From positions 1-64,000 of the forward strand of contig NZ_JARHUJ010000013.1 in assembly GCF_029223285.1 (NCBI RefSeq): a stretch of DNA of 64,000 bases. Direction: 5' to 3'. Shown piece by piece: positions 7,859 through 17,061 of the stretch. Below the pieces are notes generated by a model. That model was not told the origin of the DNA. It made no database searches and saw only the letters and a list, made by a program, of their open reading frames with translations. The stretch comes from Paraflavitalea sp. CAU 1676. GTDB taxonomy: Bacteria > Bacteroidota > Bacteroidia > Chitinophagales > Chitinophagaceae. A program made the position numbers and the translations under genes. Every line of letters starts with the position of its first letter. The stretch's first letter is position 1.

Positions 7859-9832
7859 ATGCAAATCAAATCCATTTTACGGCCACGTGCCAGACTGTTG
7901 TTTACCCTGCCAGTTATTGGCCTCCTGCTGGCCCTCGTAATAGGGTGCCACAAAAAAGACAAACCAGCGCAGGATCCTGGAATAACTTCATTTTCACCGG
8001 CTGAGGCAGCCGAAGGTGCTACCATTGTGATAAAAGGTGTTGCTTTTTCGTCCGACAAATCACAGAATACGGTTAAGTTCAATGGCACGCCGGCAACCAT
8101 AAACACGGCCACCGCCACAGAGCTTTCGGTGACTGTTCCTGAAGACGCAACAACGGGAAAGATCACGGTAACCATAGGTGACAAGGTTGTTGCTTCTGCT
8201 ACCGATTTTAAAGTAAACCCCACGGCTCCCATTATTTCGAACCTGATACCCGAAAAAGGCGATATTGGCCTGCTGGTGGAAATTACCGGCAACCGCTTCA
8301 CCGTAAACAGCAAGGTGTATTTTGGCGGCATAGCAGCCACGGAAGTAACTTTCGTAAGTAAAACAAAACTTACTGCCAAAGTTCCTGCAGGAGCCTTGAA
8401 CGGAAAGGTGAAGGTAACGGCTAGCAGCCTCGAAGCATTGAGCATGGCCGACTTCTGGGTGAAGCCAACCATCACTGGGTTTACCCCCGATAAGGCAACA
8501 GAAGGAGATGTCATTGAGATCAGTGGGACCAACTTCAGTACGGTATTAACAGATAACGCTGTACGCTTTGGTTCTATAGCGGCCACTGAAATTACAGAAG
8601 CTACCGCTACTAAATTAAAAGTGAAAGTGCCGGCGGCTGCCCCCTTCGATAAGATCAGCGTAACCATAAAAGGCCAGGAAGCTATCAGTGCTGAAAAGTT
8701 CACCATACTTCCTTCTATTACTGCCTTTTCACCCGACCACGGCCCAAGAGGATCGCAGGTATCGCTGACGGGGAAGAATTTTCTGGCGACTGCGGAAGTT
8801 TGGTTTGGGCCTTTGCAAATTACCAGCTTTACAGAGCGAACCCCTACAAGTATTAAGTTCGATGTGCCGCCGACAGCTTTAACTGGTAAAGTAGTGATAA
8901 AACAGGTGGGTAACACTGTAGAGGGGGGCTGGTTTACGGTGACCAATCTAATGGAGTTGCGCAACAACATGGAATATGGTCATTACCGGGATAACATTTC
9001 ATTCGTGCATAATAACAAGATATATGTGGGCTTGGGTTATGGCAACGGTAGCAATACCAACCACAATCCTGGCTTCAGGGTATTTGATCCGGCTAGTAAT
9101 ACCTGGTCGGCCGGACCGGTACTGCCCTCCACTATGCTCCCACGCAACAATGGCACAGCTGCGGTTTTAAACGGAAAACTGTATGTTGGCGCCGGCAGCA
9201 ATTGGATGGGGAGTACGCTTAACTATCTGAACGACTGGTGGCAGTATGATCCGGCCCAAACCGGAGATGCAGCCTGGAAAAAAATGAATGACGCGCCTTA
9301 TCAACTGGACGCTACCGGTACATTTACCATTAACGGGGTATTATACACTGCCAGGAGCCAAAGCATTTACCAGTTTGACCCTGCCGCTGCTGCTGGCATG
9401 GGCACTTTTACCAACAAAGCGGTTGCAGGGGTACCCTATATCGAGAAGGCAACTACGGTTGTAATCGGTAATGATCTGTATTGGTTTGGTGGCTATTCCA
9501 AAACTACGTTTAGCTGGACCAATAAATTGTATAAGTATAGTCCGGCAACCAACAGCATCACCAGCAACCTGGCTGATTGCCCGGTAAGTCCGTATACGGA
9601 ATCGCCTGGCTTTACGATAAACGGAAAATTATACGTGCTGGTGGCAGAAATTGTCGGAACCATTTCCCAGGTGAATTTGTATGAATATGATCCCGCCACC
9701 AATAGCTGGAGCAAGATGCTTACCCTGCCCAATACGTTTATGTCTGGAAATTACAACGCAGCCGTAGTGGCCGGGAAAATCTATGCCTGGACACCTGAGG
9801 GCATCGTGTATAGGTATAATCCCAATTATTAA
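7859..9832 (+). CDS. IPT/TIG-repeat lipoprotein with C-terminal Kelch propeller
   Basis: The ATG at 7859 gives 657 aa (MQIKSILRPRARLLF). A signal peptide ends in lipobox VIGC before HKKDK. At least four IPT/TIG immunoglobulin-like units follow (residues about 35-365), each opening with a phrase such as ITSFSPAEAAEGATIVIKG and containing VKFNG or VYFGG. The C-terminal 280 residues are Kelch-type repeats with FDPASNTWSAGPVLP, YDPAQTGDAAWKKM and YDPATNSWSKMLTLP blades. The protein is likely surface-exposed, the IPT stalk presenting the propeller for binding carbohydrate or protein. The upstream frame from 7808 has no better start. Confidence 0.85.
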   Translation: MQIKSILRPRARLLFTLPVIGLLLALVIGCHKKDKPAQDPGITSFSPAEAAEGATIVIKGVAFSSDKSQNTVKFNGTPATINTATATELSVTVPEDATTGKITVTIGDKVVASATDFKVNPTAPIISNLIPEKGDIGLLVEITGNRFTVNSKVYFGGIAATEVTFVSKTKLTAKVPAGALNGKVKVTASSLEALSMADFWVKPTITGFTPDKATEGDVIEISGTNFSTVLTDNAVRFGSIAATEITEATATKLKVKVPAAAPFDKISVTIKGQEAISAEKFTILPSITAFSPDHGPRGSQVSLTGKNFLATAEVWFGPLQITSFTERTPTSIKFDVPPTALTGKVVIKQVGNTVEGGWFTVTNLMELRNNMEYGHYRDNISFVHNNKIYVGLGYGNGSNTNHNPGFRVFDPASNTWSAGPVLPSTMLPRNNGTAAVLNGKLYVGAGSNWMGSTLNYLNDWWQYDPAQTGDAAWKKMNDAPYQLDATGTFTINGVLYTARSQSIYQFDPAAAAGMGTFTNKAVAGVPYIEKATTVVIGNDLYWFGGYSKTTFSWTNKLYKYSPATNSITSNLADCPVSPYTESPGFTINGKLYVLVAEIVGTISQVNLYEYDPATNSWSKMLTLPNTFMSGNYNAAVVAGKIYAWTPEGIVYRYNPNY

Positions 9833-9857
9833 CAGCCAATCCATTATCTATTCTTTG

Positions 9858-9884
9858 TTCAAGGTCACAATTTGTGACCTTGAA
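9858..9884. repeat. single palindrome of the AAGRTCACAA family
   Basis: 13-bp arms TTCAAGGTCACAA and TTGTGACCTTGAA around one T, starting 26 bases after the stop of the IPT-Kelch gene and followed by ATTTTTAAT. It could act as a rightward terminator here. The second palindrome of a pair is not present downstream. Confidence 0.75.
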
Positions 9885-10027
9885 TTTTTAATGCCAGTTA
9901 TGCCCGCACTACCTGCATCGCTTTGAGCGAGGTGCTACGATTTATTAGCGCAAAGACACAAGGACAGGAACTGGTAGCGCCGACAAGAGGTGTCCGCTGA
10001 CCATTAGCGGCCTATTGCCTGGAAATT

Positions 10028-11563
10028 TTATCTATTGAGAATAAAACTCGTCCAGCCACTGGTTCCTATCTGAAAGCCATCTTTCACAATGGTAGTGTAA
10101 TACTTGTAAGAAGTACTTCGGTATAAGACTGGGAAAAAGTTGTAGGATACATTCAACAGGAGATCGCTATAGTAGCCATAGTTATAGGTAGTGTTATCAA
10201 AGCCCGGAATAAAGTTGTAACTGATTGCGAGATTCTGAATCCTTCCGTAAGCGTCGTAGTAGGTGACAGGCGTCCCATTTTCAAAATAGAAATGGGCAAC
10301 CAGTGACAATTGATTTAGTCTGGCGTTTTGTATGGTAAACTTTGGCATCACCTTAATGTTGAAATTGTCAAAGCTTTGTATGTTTATTATGGGAGATATG
10401 ACCGGGCCATTACGGTACGTAAAATAGGCAGCTCCGGCTTGAGCAATTTCTCGTACCTGATCATCAAACACGGAAATAATTACTTTTAGATTGTGATTAC
10501 CGGTTGCCAGATGCAATTCCTCATAAGGAATGAAAAGCTGGGTATTAAATAGTGTTGAAGCGTAGTTCGCAGTTACTTCCTCACCTACTACAACATTACC
10601 ATTGTTCGAATAGTATTGCTGGTTAAAGTCTTTAAGCGGGGTGCCGTTTGCATTATAAAAAAAAGCGACAAACTTGCATTTCTTGCCTTGTGCATTTTGG
10701 ATTTGATAGTTTCCATTGATACCTATGCCATATTTGCCATTGCGAAGCAAATTGTGCGTAATGGCCACGTTGTTAAGTTGGCAAGAGGCAGCAGCACTAC
10801 TGCTGGTAACACCCGGTGATGTAATAGGTGGGGTATTGTAAAATGGATACATTTCTCCTATGAGCTTCTTATCTCCCGCCGAAAGCTCGGTATTCCAGCT
10901 TACAGAATAACCATCCATGGTTAAGGAGCCATCTATCGGATAATGCATGATCGAGGAGGGATCATATTCCTTGTTGGACATTTCTACGCTATAGCGATTC
11001 AGTACCTGTTCATCTACCTTTTGCTGGCTCCAGCCCTGGAGCTGCATGTAATGAGCATAGACTTTGGGTTTATTCCATTGTATACGACTTATCGGTGATT
11101 TATGCTCATGCAATAGCCCCAGCGCGTGACCAAATTCGTGAAGGATCGTCCTTTTTAGTACAATTTCAGGAGTGGATTCACTGAATCCTTCATAATTCAT
11201 CGTCTGTTTGTTCTGCTCAATATTCTTAGAATGTGTACCCGCATAAGACCAATATCCTGAAGGATCAAACCCAATTCGGATATCTGCATTGCCATACGAA
11301 ATGAAGTTGAATTTTATGTTGGCAAAGCTTTCCCACACCCTGGCGTATTCTTTGATCTTTTGATGAATGTGTGAACTGCCTCCAAGAAACCGGACAGTTA
11401 AAATTGATCCATTTGTCCATTTGGCGTTAGCATCAAGTACGCCATATTGCACATTTTCGAGGGAGGTCGTCACTGCTTTATCTATACAGGATGTCAGTTG
11501 ACTAAAACAGGGAGAGGTTAATGATAAAAAGATAGAGAAAGCAGCTAGGCGTAAGAGGTTCAC
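10028..11563 (-). CDS. secreted astacin-like (M12A) zinc metalloprotease
   Basis: 511 aa with a signal peptide (1-21, ending CFS-Q). The zinc motif HEFGHALGLLHEH is complete, with His142, Glu143, His146, Gly149 and His152, followed by a Glu. The Met-turn SIMHYP with Met206 and Tyr208 completes the astacin active site. The catalytic domain covers about residues 35-245. The C-terminal 265 residues are beta-rich with two related halves (FVAFFYNANGTPLKDFN and LVAHFYFENGTPVTYYD), probably a duplicated beta-sandwich for binding. It likely cleaves proteins outside the cell. Divergently transcribed from the secreted ankyrin protein; the shared 169-bp gap must carry both promoters. Confidence 0.9.
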   Translation of the reverse strand: MNLLRLAAFSIFLSLTSPCFSQLTSCIDKAVTTSLENVQYGVLDANAKWTNGSILTVRFLGGSSHIHQKIKEYARVWESFANIKFNFISYGNADIRIGFDPSGYWSYAGTHSKNIEQNKQTMNYEGFSESTPEIVLKRTILHEFGHALGLLHEHKSPISRIQWNKPKVYAHYMQLQGWSQQKVDEQVLNRYSVEMSNKEYDPSSIMHYPIDGSLTMDGYSVSWNTELSAGDKKLIGEMYPFYNTPPITSPGVTSSSAAASCQLNNVAITHNLLRNGKYGIGINGNYQIQNAQGKKCKFVAFFYNANGTPLKDFNQQYYSNNGNVVVGEEVTANYASTLFNTQLFIPYEELHLATGNHNLKVIISVFDDQVREIAQAGAAYFTYRNGPVISPIINIQSFDNFNIKVMPKFTIQNARLNQLSLVAHFYFENGTPVTYYDAYGRIQNLAISYNFIPGFDNTTYNYGYYSDLLLNVSYNFFPVLYRSTSYKYYTTIVKDGFQIGTSGWTSFILNR

Positions 11564-11732
11564 GACGGAGGGTTTATGCTAATATACTGAGTATTATTAT
11601 CAAAATAAAACACTTTTTAATATCCAAAAACGCCTGTTTGCGGATGGCTAAATATGTTTTGGAAGAATGCCGGGTTAAAACAAATTATCAAAAAGTTTAA
11701 GCTATATTTAATGCATTAAACCCTTGAACGCT

Positions 11733-13694
11733 ATGCGCTCACTTACTGCTAGAGCCACTTTGGCTGGATTGTTCTTTATATGTTCGTCCCACTTGTTATC
11801 ATTAAGGTCCCATGCCGCCGAATTTCCTTGGTTTAAGGTGATGGATTCCTATCAGGGATATGTGGAGTTTGTGGAAGGTACCCAAACCTCCAGGAATATA
11901 TACGTGTTGCCTGTGCTTGGGCTGCCTGGTACTGCCTATTACCACAATACTCCATGGGGCTTCGGCGCACCTACTGCCAACACAGGCATAGAAATAGCGG
12001 ATAATGGAGATCTGTTTTTGAACTTTAAAATACACACCAATACCAGTCATTTACCATCCAGCTTTAAGCAAGATGTCATTAACTACATTGCCGGTAAAGG
12101 ATTTAATTTCTCAAAATATGCCACGGTAGCCCAAGGCAACTATTTAGTAACTTTTGTTAAGCCCCAACAAACCAAAGTCAAGTTATATTTAGACAATGAG
12201 GAATTTGAGACATTAACTTTAACTGGCATCCTGGACGCCAACTTCAATGGGAAGTTCCGCATTCCCGCCAGTAAGGTAAATTTAATAAGGCTGGGTAAAT
12301 TTGATGTGAAAATAGAATATGATTTCCCCTACCAAAACTTCTCATCAATTTCGATCAATATTAAGGAGGAACTGCTGACGAAAATTAAGATTGATGTTTT
12401 TAGAGAGATCATTCAATCAACATCAAGTTCAAGTGGAGGTTTTTTCATTTGGAAATGGCAACAGCAAACCCATAGAGTGGTAGAAAAGAACAGGGTTAAC
12501 TTCGATGCTTCAAATTCCAATAAATCAGACATCAGTATAGTATACAGGGATGCCACCCCGGCAATGCTGGACAGGATCAGTACGGTTTTGGGGTTTTACG
12601 CTACTACAAAGCAGGACCTTGTGAAGGCGCATAATGAAGCCTATGCAAAGGCGATGAATAGTAAAAATCTTGCTTTGGGCGACATGCACAAGAAATACAT
12701 AGAAGCTGTACAGGCCGATGATATCGGGAAGTCAATAGATGTGCTGAAAGCTGCTGCAGCCTTAAGTGATGGAAACCTATTTACATTTTTGGCCTCGGGA
12801 GTCGCATTTTCAGATGCGTCTTCTTCAAGCTACAGTTCTTTTCATGGGATTAAGCGTGTAAATATTACCACGACATCGCAGCTGGCCTATAATGAGATAA
12901 TGATCAATACGGTTAACGCAAGGCTAAGCACTGCAGGCATGCGGCCTCCCTCTATGACTCAGGCCATCAATGATGCATATCGACATAAAAATGTGGCTAT
13001 ATTTAATGTGCAATCATATATGCCGCTCTATACGGCAAACTGGATCCCGGCCTATTTTCAGGCGGCGATCAATAACGACATGTCTACAATGAAATATTTG
13101 ACTACCTATTTCACCCCCATAGCGCAGGTAAATGCCATAAATGGCAACAGTCAGAATACGGCTTTGCATATTGCTGCTCAAAATGGAAATGTTGAGATGG
13201 TGAAACTGCTGGTAGAGTTTGGGGTTAATTTGAAAATGAAGAATAGGTATGAAGAAACGGCAAGGGATATTGCTGTAGATAAAGGGTTTACTGCTATAGC
13301 GGACTATCTTAAATCGAAAGAGTCAAATCTGGGATCAGCGCGGGTTAAGTTTCAACTACCTCAGGGATTCACACTTGAATCTGTAAATTATTATGGTCTG
13401 GAGCTGCCGTATATGGAAGGGTTGGATTTAAGAGATAAGGTGAGAGTATTTAATAGTAGCGATATCTCCTTTGATTACCATCCGGGTATTTATCAAATCT
13501 CTTTTATCATAAACTACCGGAATTCATATGGAGTACAGCAAAGTTCAATGATTACAAATGTTTATAAGATAAGGGCCGGTGGTCTGATTAATTATACAGA
13601 GAACTTGATTTTTAAACCGGAAATTCAATCCCTGTCTAATAATGCCACAACTTATTTAGGGACCATGGTAGATCCCATCTATTTGGATAATTAA
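11733..13694 (+). CDS. secreted ankyrin-repeat protein
   Basis: The ATG at 11733 gives 653 aa (MRSLTARATLAG), preferred over the TTG at 11724. A signal peptide ends near SHAA-EF. The N-terminal half is beta-rich and unassigned. A central helical part (about 280-330) has NEAYAKAMNSKNLALGDMHKKY. Ankyrin repeats lie at about 445-530, with the diagnostic TALHIAAQNGNVEMVKLLVEFGVNL and ETARDIAVDKGFTAIADYL segments (both abridged from longer stretches). The C-terminal domain (about 535-653) is again beta-rich. Ankyrins are protein-binding modules; an exported one divergent from a metalloprotease suggests a partner or inhibitor role, which is inference. Confidence 0.8.
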   Translation: MRSLTARATLAGLFFICSSHLLSLRSHAAEFPWFKVMDSYQGYVEFVEGTQTSRNIYVLPVLGLPGTAYYHNTPWGFGAPTANTGIEIADNGDLFLNFKIHTNTSHLPSSFKQDVINYIAGKGFNFSKYATVAQGNYLVTFVKPQQTKVKLYLDNEEFETLTLTGILDANFNGKFRIPASKVNLIRLGKFDVKIEYDFPYQNFSSISINIKEELLTKIKIDVFREIIQSTSSSSGGFFIWKWQQQTHRVVEKNRVNFDASNSNKSDISIVYRDATPAMLDRISTVLGFYATTKQDLVKAHNEAYAKAMNSKNLALGDMHKKYIEAVQADDIGKSIDVLKAAAALSDGNLFTFLASGVAFSDASSSSYSSFHGIKRVNITTTSQLAYNEIMINTVNARLSTAGMRPPSMTQAINDAYRHKNVAIFNVQSYMPLYTANWIPAYFQAAINNDMSTMKYLTTYFTPIAQVNAINGNSQNTALHIAAQNGNVEMVKLLVEFGVNLKMKNRYEETARDIAVDKGFTAIADYLKSKESNLGSARVKFQLPQGFTLESVNYYGLELPYMEGLDLRDKVRVFNSSDISFDYHPGIYQISFIINYRNSYGVQQSSMITNVYKIRAGGLINYTENLIFKPEIQSLSNNATTYLGTMVDPIYLDN

Positions 13695-13740
13695 AATACT
13701 TTACCGGGTACTCAAGCAACAATCGCCAGGTTGTTGTTGA

Positions 13741-13793
13741 AGTTAAAAAGCCCCACGTTGAAACGCAGGGCGTACACTAATCAAATTCGTTAA
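13741..13793 (-). repeat. truncated intergenic repeat element, copy C (hairpin end)
   Basis: Contains only the 3' part of the element: the minus strand reads TTAACGAATTTGATTAGTG, TACGCC, then stem GCCCTGCGTT/AACGTGGGGC with U-G and G-U pairs and a TTTTT tail. It lies between the convergent ankyrin and cupin genes and probably serves as the cupin gene's terminator. Confidence 0.65.
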
Positions 13794-13827
13794 GGCCGGT
13801 GGCCGGTTATGGGTATCTTGTTATCAT

Positions 13828-14403
13828 TTACTGTTTCAAATAGGTCAAGGGCGGACCCACCTTTTCAAAGCCGTGTTCTTTTCGCATATTATTCCGTTGT
13901 TCTTCCGACATGTTGGCTGCCACTCCTTCACTGAGTTTCTTAAAATATTCTTCCATCTTGCCGGCAGGTTGATGTAGTATCAGCACCTTCGCTTCTCCTG
14001 TTCCAACTTTTGCAAATGTATGAGGTACCATTCTGGGACCATATACAAAGTCGCCTGCTTTGGCATTGTAGGTGGTGTCACCTACCTTAATAAGAAATTC
14101 TCCTTGTAAAACATACCACCATTCATCAGTATCATAGTGCGTGTGCAGTATAGGTCCCCCTTCCTTTATGCGTGTTGACTCAAACATATACATGCCTCCG
14201 TCTGTGTCTTCTGAAGAAACTTTACAGTAGAAAGTATCTCCCTCAAAAAGAGAAAGACTTTTTCCATGACGGTCTTTGCCCGCATCGACCTTGAATCCTT
14301 TGCCAACCTTTTTGCCGTATTTGTCCCCGGCAAGTCCGCCAAAGGGAACGCTGAGAAATGCAGCGATGGCCAATCCAGCCCTCAAGAATGAATTTCGGTT
14401 CAT
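13828..14403 (-). CDS. exported cupin-domain protein
   Basis: 191 aa. The N-terminus (MNRNSFLRAGLAIAAFLSVPFGGLAG) is a signal or anchor sequence typical of exported Chitinophagaceae cupins. The cupin core follows: motif 1 HTHYDTDEWWYVLQGEF (residues about 91-107) supplies metal-binding His, His and Glu, and motif 2 has GPRMVPHTFAKVG with the last His. The C-terminal 50 residues are helical and charged. Cupins of this length bind a metal and may act as dioxygenases or isomerases on small aromatic compounds; the substrate is unknown. A single gene ending near repeat copy C. Confidence 0.8.
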   Translation of the reverse strand: MNRNSFLRAGLAIAAFLSVPFGGLAGDKYGKKVGKGFKVDAGKDRHGKSLSLFEGDTFYCKVSSEDTDGGMYMFESTRIKEGGPILHTHYDTDEWWYVLQGEFLIKVGDTTYNAKAGDFVYGPRMVPHTFAKVGTGEAKVLILHQPAGKMEEYFKKLSEGVAANMSEEQRNNMRKEHGFEKVGPPLTYLKQ

Positions 14404-14709
14404 AGACTTTTGTTTTTAGCGTTTGTAAAATAGGGCGTGTGGATGGTGGTGGGGTGCGTATGACGATCGCACGTTGATATTGGAAAAGTTGGGGGATTTC
14501 GGTGCTATGGTTCAATAAAGGTACTAAAGCTGAATTACTTCCTCCCCGCTCCCGCTGCTCCTGCTGTTGGTCAATTCGAAGATACGGTGGCTCACAGGCG
14601 ATTTCCAAATGCCCCGTGGCGAACCGTGGCATTTAGTGACTTTTTTAATTTTCTTTAACAGTAAGCATGCTGGCGACGGGTGTGGCCATGGAGGGGAATT
14701 GGTATTGTT

Positions 14710-14797
14710 TTGTTCGGTACTTGTTCGGTATTCGTTCGCTATTTCATTGGTAATTCTTCGTAAAATAGCGAAGGAGGTACGAACATGGTACGAACAA
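14710..14797. repeat. long imperfect inverted repeat built from GTTCG words
   Basis: Left arm 14710-14744 (TTGTTCGGTACTTGTTCGGT onward to TTCGCTATTT) pairs with right arm 14763-14797 (AAATAGCGAAGGAGG onward to GTACGAACAA), about 28 of 35 positions, over an 18-bp loop. The word CGAACAAGG recurs at about 14791, 14802 and 14834. As RNA it would form one long hairpin. Confidence 0.6.
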
Positions 14798-15258
14798 GGA
14801 GCGAACAAGGACCAGCTTAGGAAATAGTCAGGATCGAACAAGGAAAGGTGTCCTTTGCTAAAATAACTATACGGGTTTCCGGAGTTGTCTAAATGGGTTA
14901 TACAGTAAACGGGGAGAAAGGACGCAACGCAGGGTTTTTGAAAAAAAAGTTTGCGTCGGCGTTAACGTTTACCTCGCCAACTTGTTTTAGTAAGTGAGAA
15001 GAGTCCTGAACATGCTATCTGTGGTAATTTTGCTGCTGCTCGCAGGCGCTGTTTCGGGAGGCTGTGTTAACAAACTACTTTTCTCTTTTTTAAGTCTCAT
15101 GCGCTGTTTTGTATTGTGCCAACCAGTTTATTTAATCCAGCTTAAACAAGGGTGAATCAAAAAACTCTTTTAAACTGATGCCTGTATTCAGGCAAATATT
15201 ACAATCGGTATTTCGTTGATAACCAGCCAAACCTAGATAGGCCTCCTGTTTTCTTCAC

Positions 15259-15302
15259 ATTGCCTACATATTGCCTGCACATTGCCTGGATATTGCCTGC
15301 GC
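15259..15302. repeat. four tandem 11-bp repeats ATTGCCTRSAY
   Basis: Four adjacent units: ATTGCCTACAT, ATTGCCTGCAC, ATTGCCTGGAT, ATTGCCTGCGC. The 11-bp period matches one helical turn, so a protein binding along one face of the DNA (iteron-like) is possible. No replication or partition gene is nearby to support an origin. Confidence 0.7.
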
Positions 15303-15445
15303 TCTCTATGAAGAGAGGCCATATTCAGGCTATTTGTGTTGAATCGACAGGGAATTGGTGGGCCTGCTGCGGGCTTTGGAAGCCGGGTGCGCGATCTCAT
15401 GGTCGTCGCCGCCTATCGAAGCTGGGTCAGACAGAAATGCCTGGT

Positions 15446-15685
15446 TCACTTTTTAGCTCTCTCTTCATCAGTAGCCGGGGGTATCTTTTCGTCGGCATGT
15501 TCTTCACCGCGCAGCACGGCGTCGTTGCGGACCTCTCCGTCGATGGGGAGGTCGGTATCGGCTGCGGGGGCGCCGGGATCTTCGGGAGCGGTATCGGGAC
15601 CGTTGGCGGCGGGCAGCGGTGGCATAGTATCCTCGGGCTGGGTTCGCTTGGGAACCGGGGCACCTTTGTTGGGCTGCTGATTCAT
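15446..15685 (-). CDS. small proline/acid-rich disordered hypothetical protein
   Basis: A 79-aa frame from ATG 15685 (MNQQPNKGAPVPKRTQPEDT). It is rich in Pro, Ala, Asp and Glu and ends in an acidic/charged tail (LRGEEHADEKIPPATDEERAKK, abridged). The composition is that of an intrinsically disordered protein and differs from the translated noise in the other frames here, which is the main reason for calling it. No domain or family recognised. Chance remains possible because the region is GC-rich. Confidence 0.45.
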   Translation of the reverse strand: MNQQPNKGAPVPKRTQPEDTMPPLPAANGPDTAPEDPGAPAADTDLPIDGEVRNDAVLRGEEHADEKIPPATDEERAKK

Positions 15686-17061
15686 ATGGCTTGCGATGGT
15701 AACAAAGAAGGTGTCGCAAAACGTATACCCGCAACAGGTCATTGAAATAAGGCGGATGCTGGTAAAAATATCTACATATTTGCCAGCTATTCCTCAAAAC
15801 TGGTGATCCTGCCGGAAGGGCGTCTTCCCTACCCTAATGGGTGTAGGAATGAATGGTCGTTACCGGCGTTAAGGGATGAGAGAAAGGACGAGTACGAGGC
15901 AAATGAACAGGAAAGATTTGCGCAAGTAGCCGGGGGCGATAAACAAGTAGCTGGGGGCGATAAAGAGGCGGGCGTATGCGACGGATTTGTGCATCAGGGG
16001 GTATAGCCCGATGAGGTTAATGGTATAATCGCTGGATACGAGGATGAACCCGGCGCAAGCGCAAAAGCACCGGTATAGCCAGGAGGGCGATATGTGGGAT
16101 GCTGTTTTCATAGGTATTGCCTATTGAAAGAACTGTGCCAAGGTTGAGCGTCATTTGAATGGCGAGGATGCAGGGCTTACTAAGTGCTGAAACTGACGGA
16201 GATGGGGTTTGGTGATGTGTTTTTAGGCAAAGGGGCAGTGAAGTTCCAGTGAAGTGGCAATGCGCCTCTTTCTGGTGCTGTGGGGGTATTGGAGCCGGTT
16301 TACGGGGAAATGGTCCGGATGGCCCGGAAAGGTGCCCGCAGGGTTGTCTGGGGGTGGTCACAGAGTGGTCAGGGAATGGCCTGAGGGTGGTCTTGCCTGC
16401 AGTACATCCCTTGTACTATACCTGTAGCACCCTTAGAGGACTCCCAGGCCACTCCCCTGGCACCCCGCCGGCTATTGGAGCAATGATAAGTGCGGGTACC
16501 CTTATTTCTTGCGCAACTGCGATATCCTGCCTATGGTCTTTTCGATCAGGTCTTTCGCGATGCCTTGTACTGGAAAAACTTTACAGGTGTTTGGTTTAAT
16601 ACTGAATGAGCTTTACAGGGTGCCCGATTGATACGGGTGTAGCTTTACAGGCTGCACGCTACAAAGGGGCGTCCGGTGGCCCGACCGTTGCGGGCCAATT
16701 GCCCGGAAATCGTACCCCATAGCACATGGTTTCGGGCAAGTGGCAGTGAAGTTCCAGTGAAGTGGCAGTGAAATGGCAGAAAACCGGGTGCCTGCAGGCT
16801 TTAGGTGCCGGGTTGGGGAGGTTGCCGGGAATTGCGCTTATTTGGGGCGTTTAGCAGGCTTAAAACGGCCAATCTTGCCGATGGTGGCAGGTTGGGTCGG
16901 TGGGCGGGTTCCTGTGGCCTAATGAGGCGCTAATGCGCGATCACGGGGTGCGGGCAACCTGACTTTCCTTGACACTAGAACGTAGATAGGCCGGGTCGGG
17001 CTGTTGAGTTGCGCATGGATCCAACCTGTGTGAGGCCTTTCATGTACTTTTTAGACCTGCA
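15686..17061. other. 1.4-kb gene-poor stretch with repeated GTGAAGTTCCAGTG words
   Basis: No convincing full gene. The phrase GCAGTGAAGTTCCAGTGAAG occurs at about 16238 and again at about 16742, where it continues into further AGTGGCAGTGAAATGGCAG copies. CTTTACAGG occurs at about 16573, 16610 and 16642. GTGGTCA-type words cluster at 16350-16400. A minus-strand open end at about 16508-16560 (IAKDLIEKTIGRISQLRKK then stop) looks protein-like and might be the tail of a decayed gene. Confidence 0.45.

Larger units (their letters stand above)
14404..15445. other. gene-poor stretch with inverted and tandem repeats
   Basis: About 1 kb without a convincing gene on either strand; the open frames here are short, mutually overlapping and low-complexity. 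It holds the inverted repeat at 14710-14797 and four tandem 11-mers at 15259-15302, described separately. The region at 14990-15250 shows nothing I can interpret. Confidence 0.5.

Noticed and set aside
15259-15302. Iteron-type replication origin
   Set aside because: Four 11-bp repeats fit iterons in size, but there is no replication initiator, no AT-rich unwinding region and no partition gene nearby.
15260-15745. Several overlapping rightward frames (up to 161 codons) in the gene-poor stretch
   Set aside because: They are glycine/serine/arginine-rich shadows of GC-rich sequence, mutually overlapping and opposite to the more protein-like frame at 15446-15685.
16508-16560. Minus-strand tail IAKDLIEKTIGRISQLRKK followed by a stop
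   Set aside because: Protein-like but only about 35 codons from the preceding stop and no start; kept as a remark on the gene-poor region rather than a gene.
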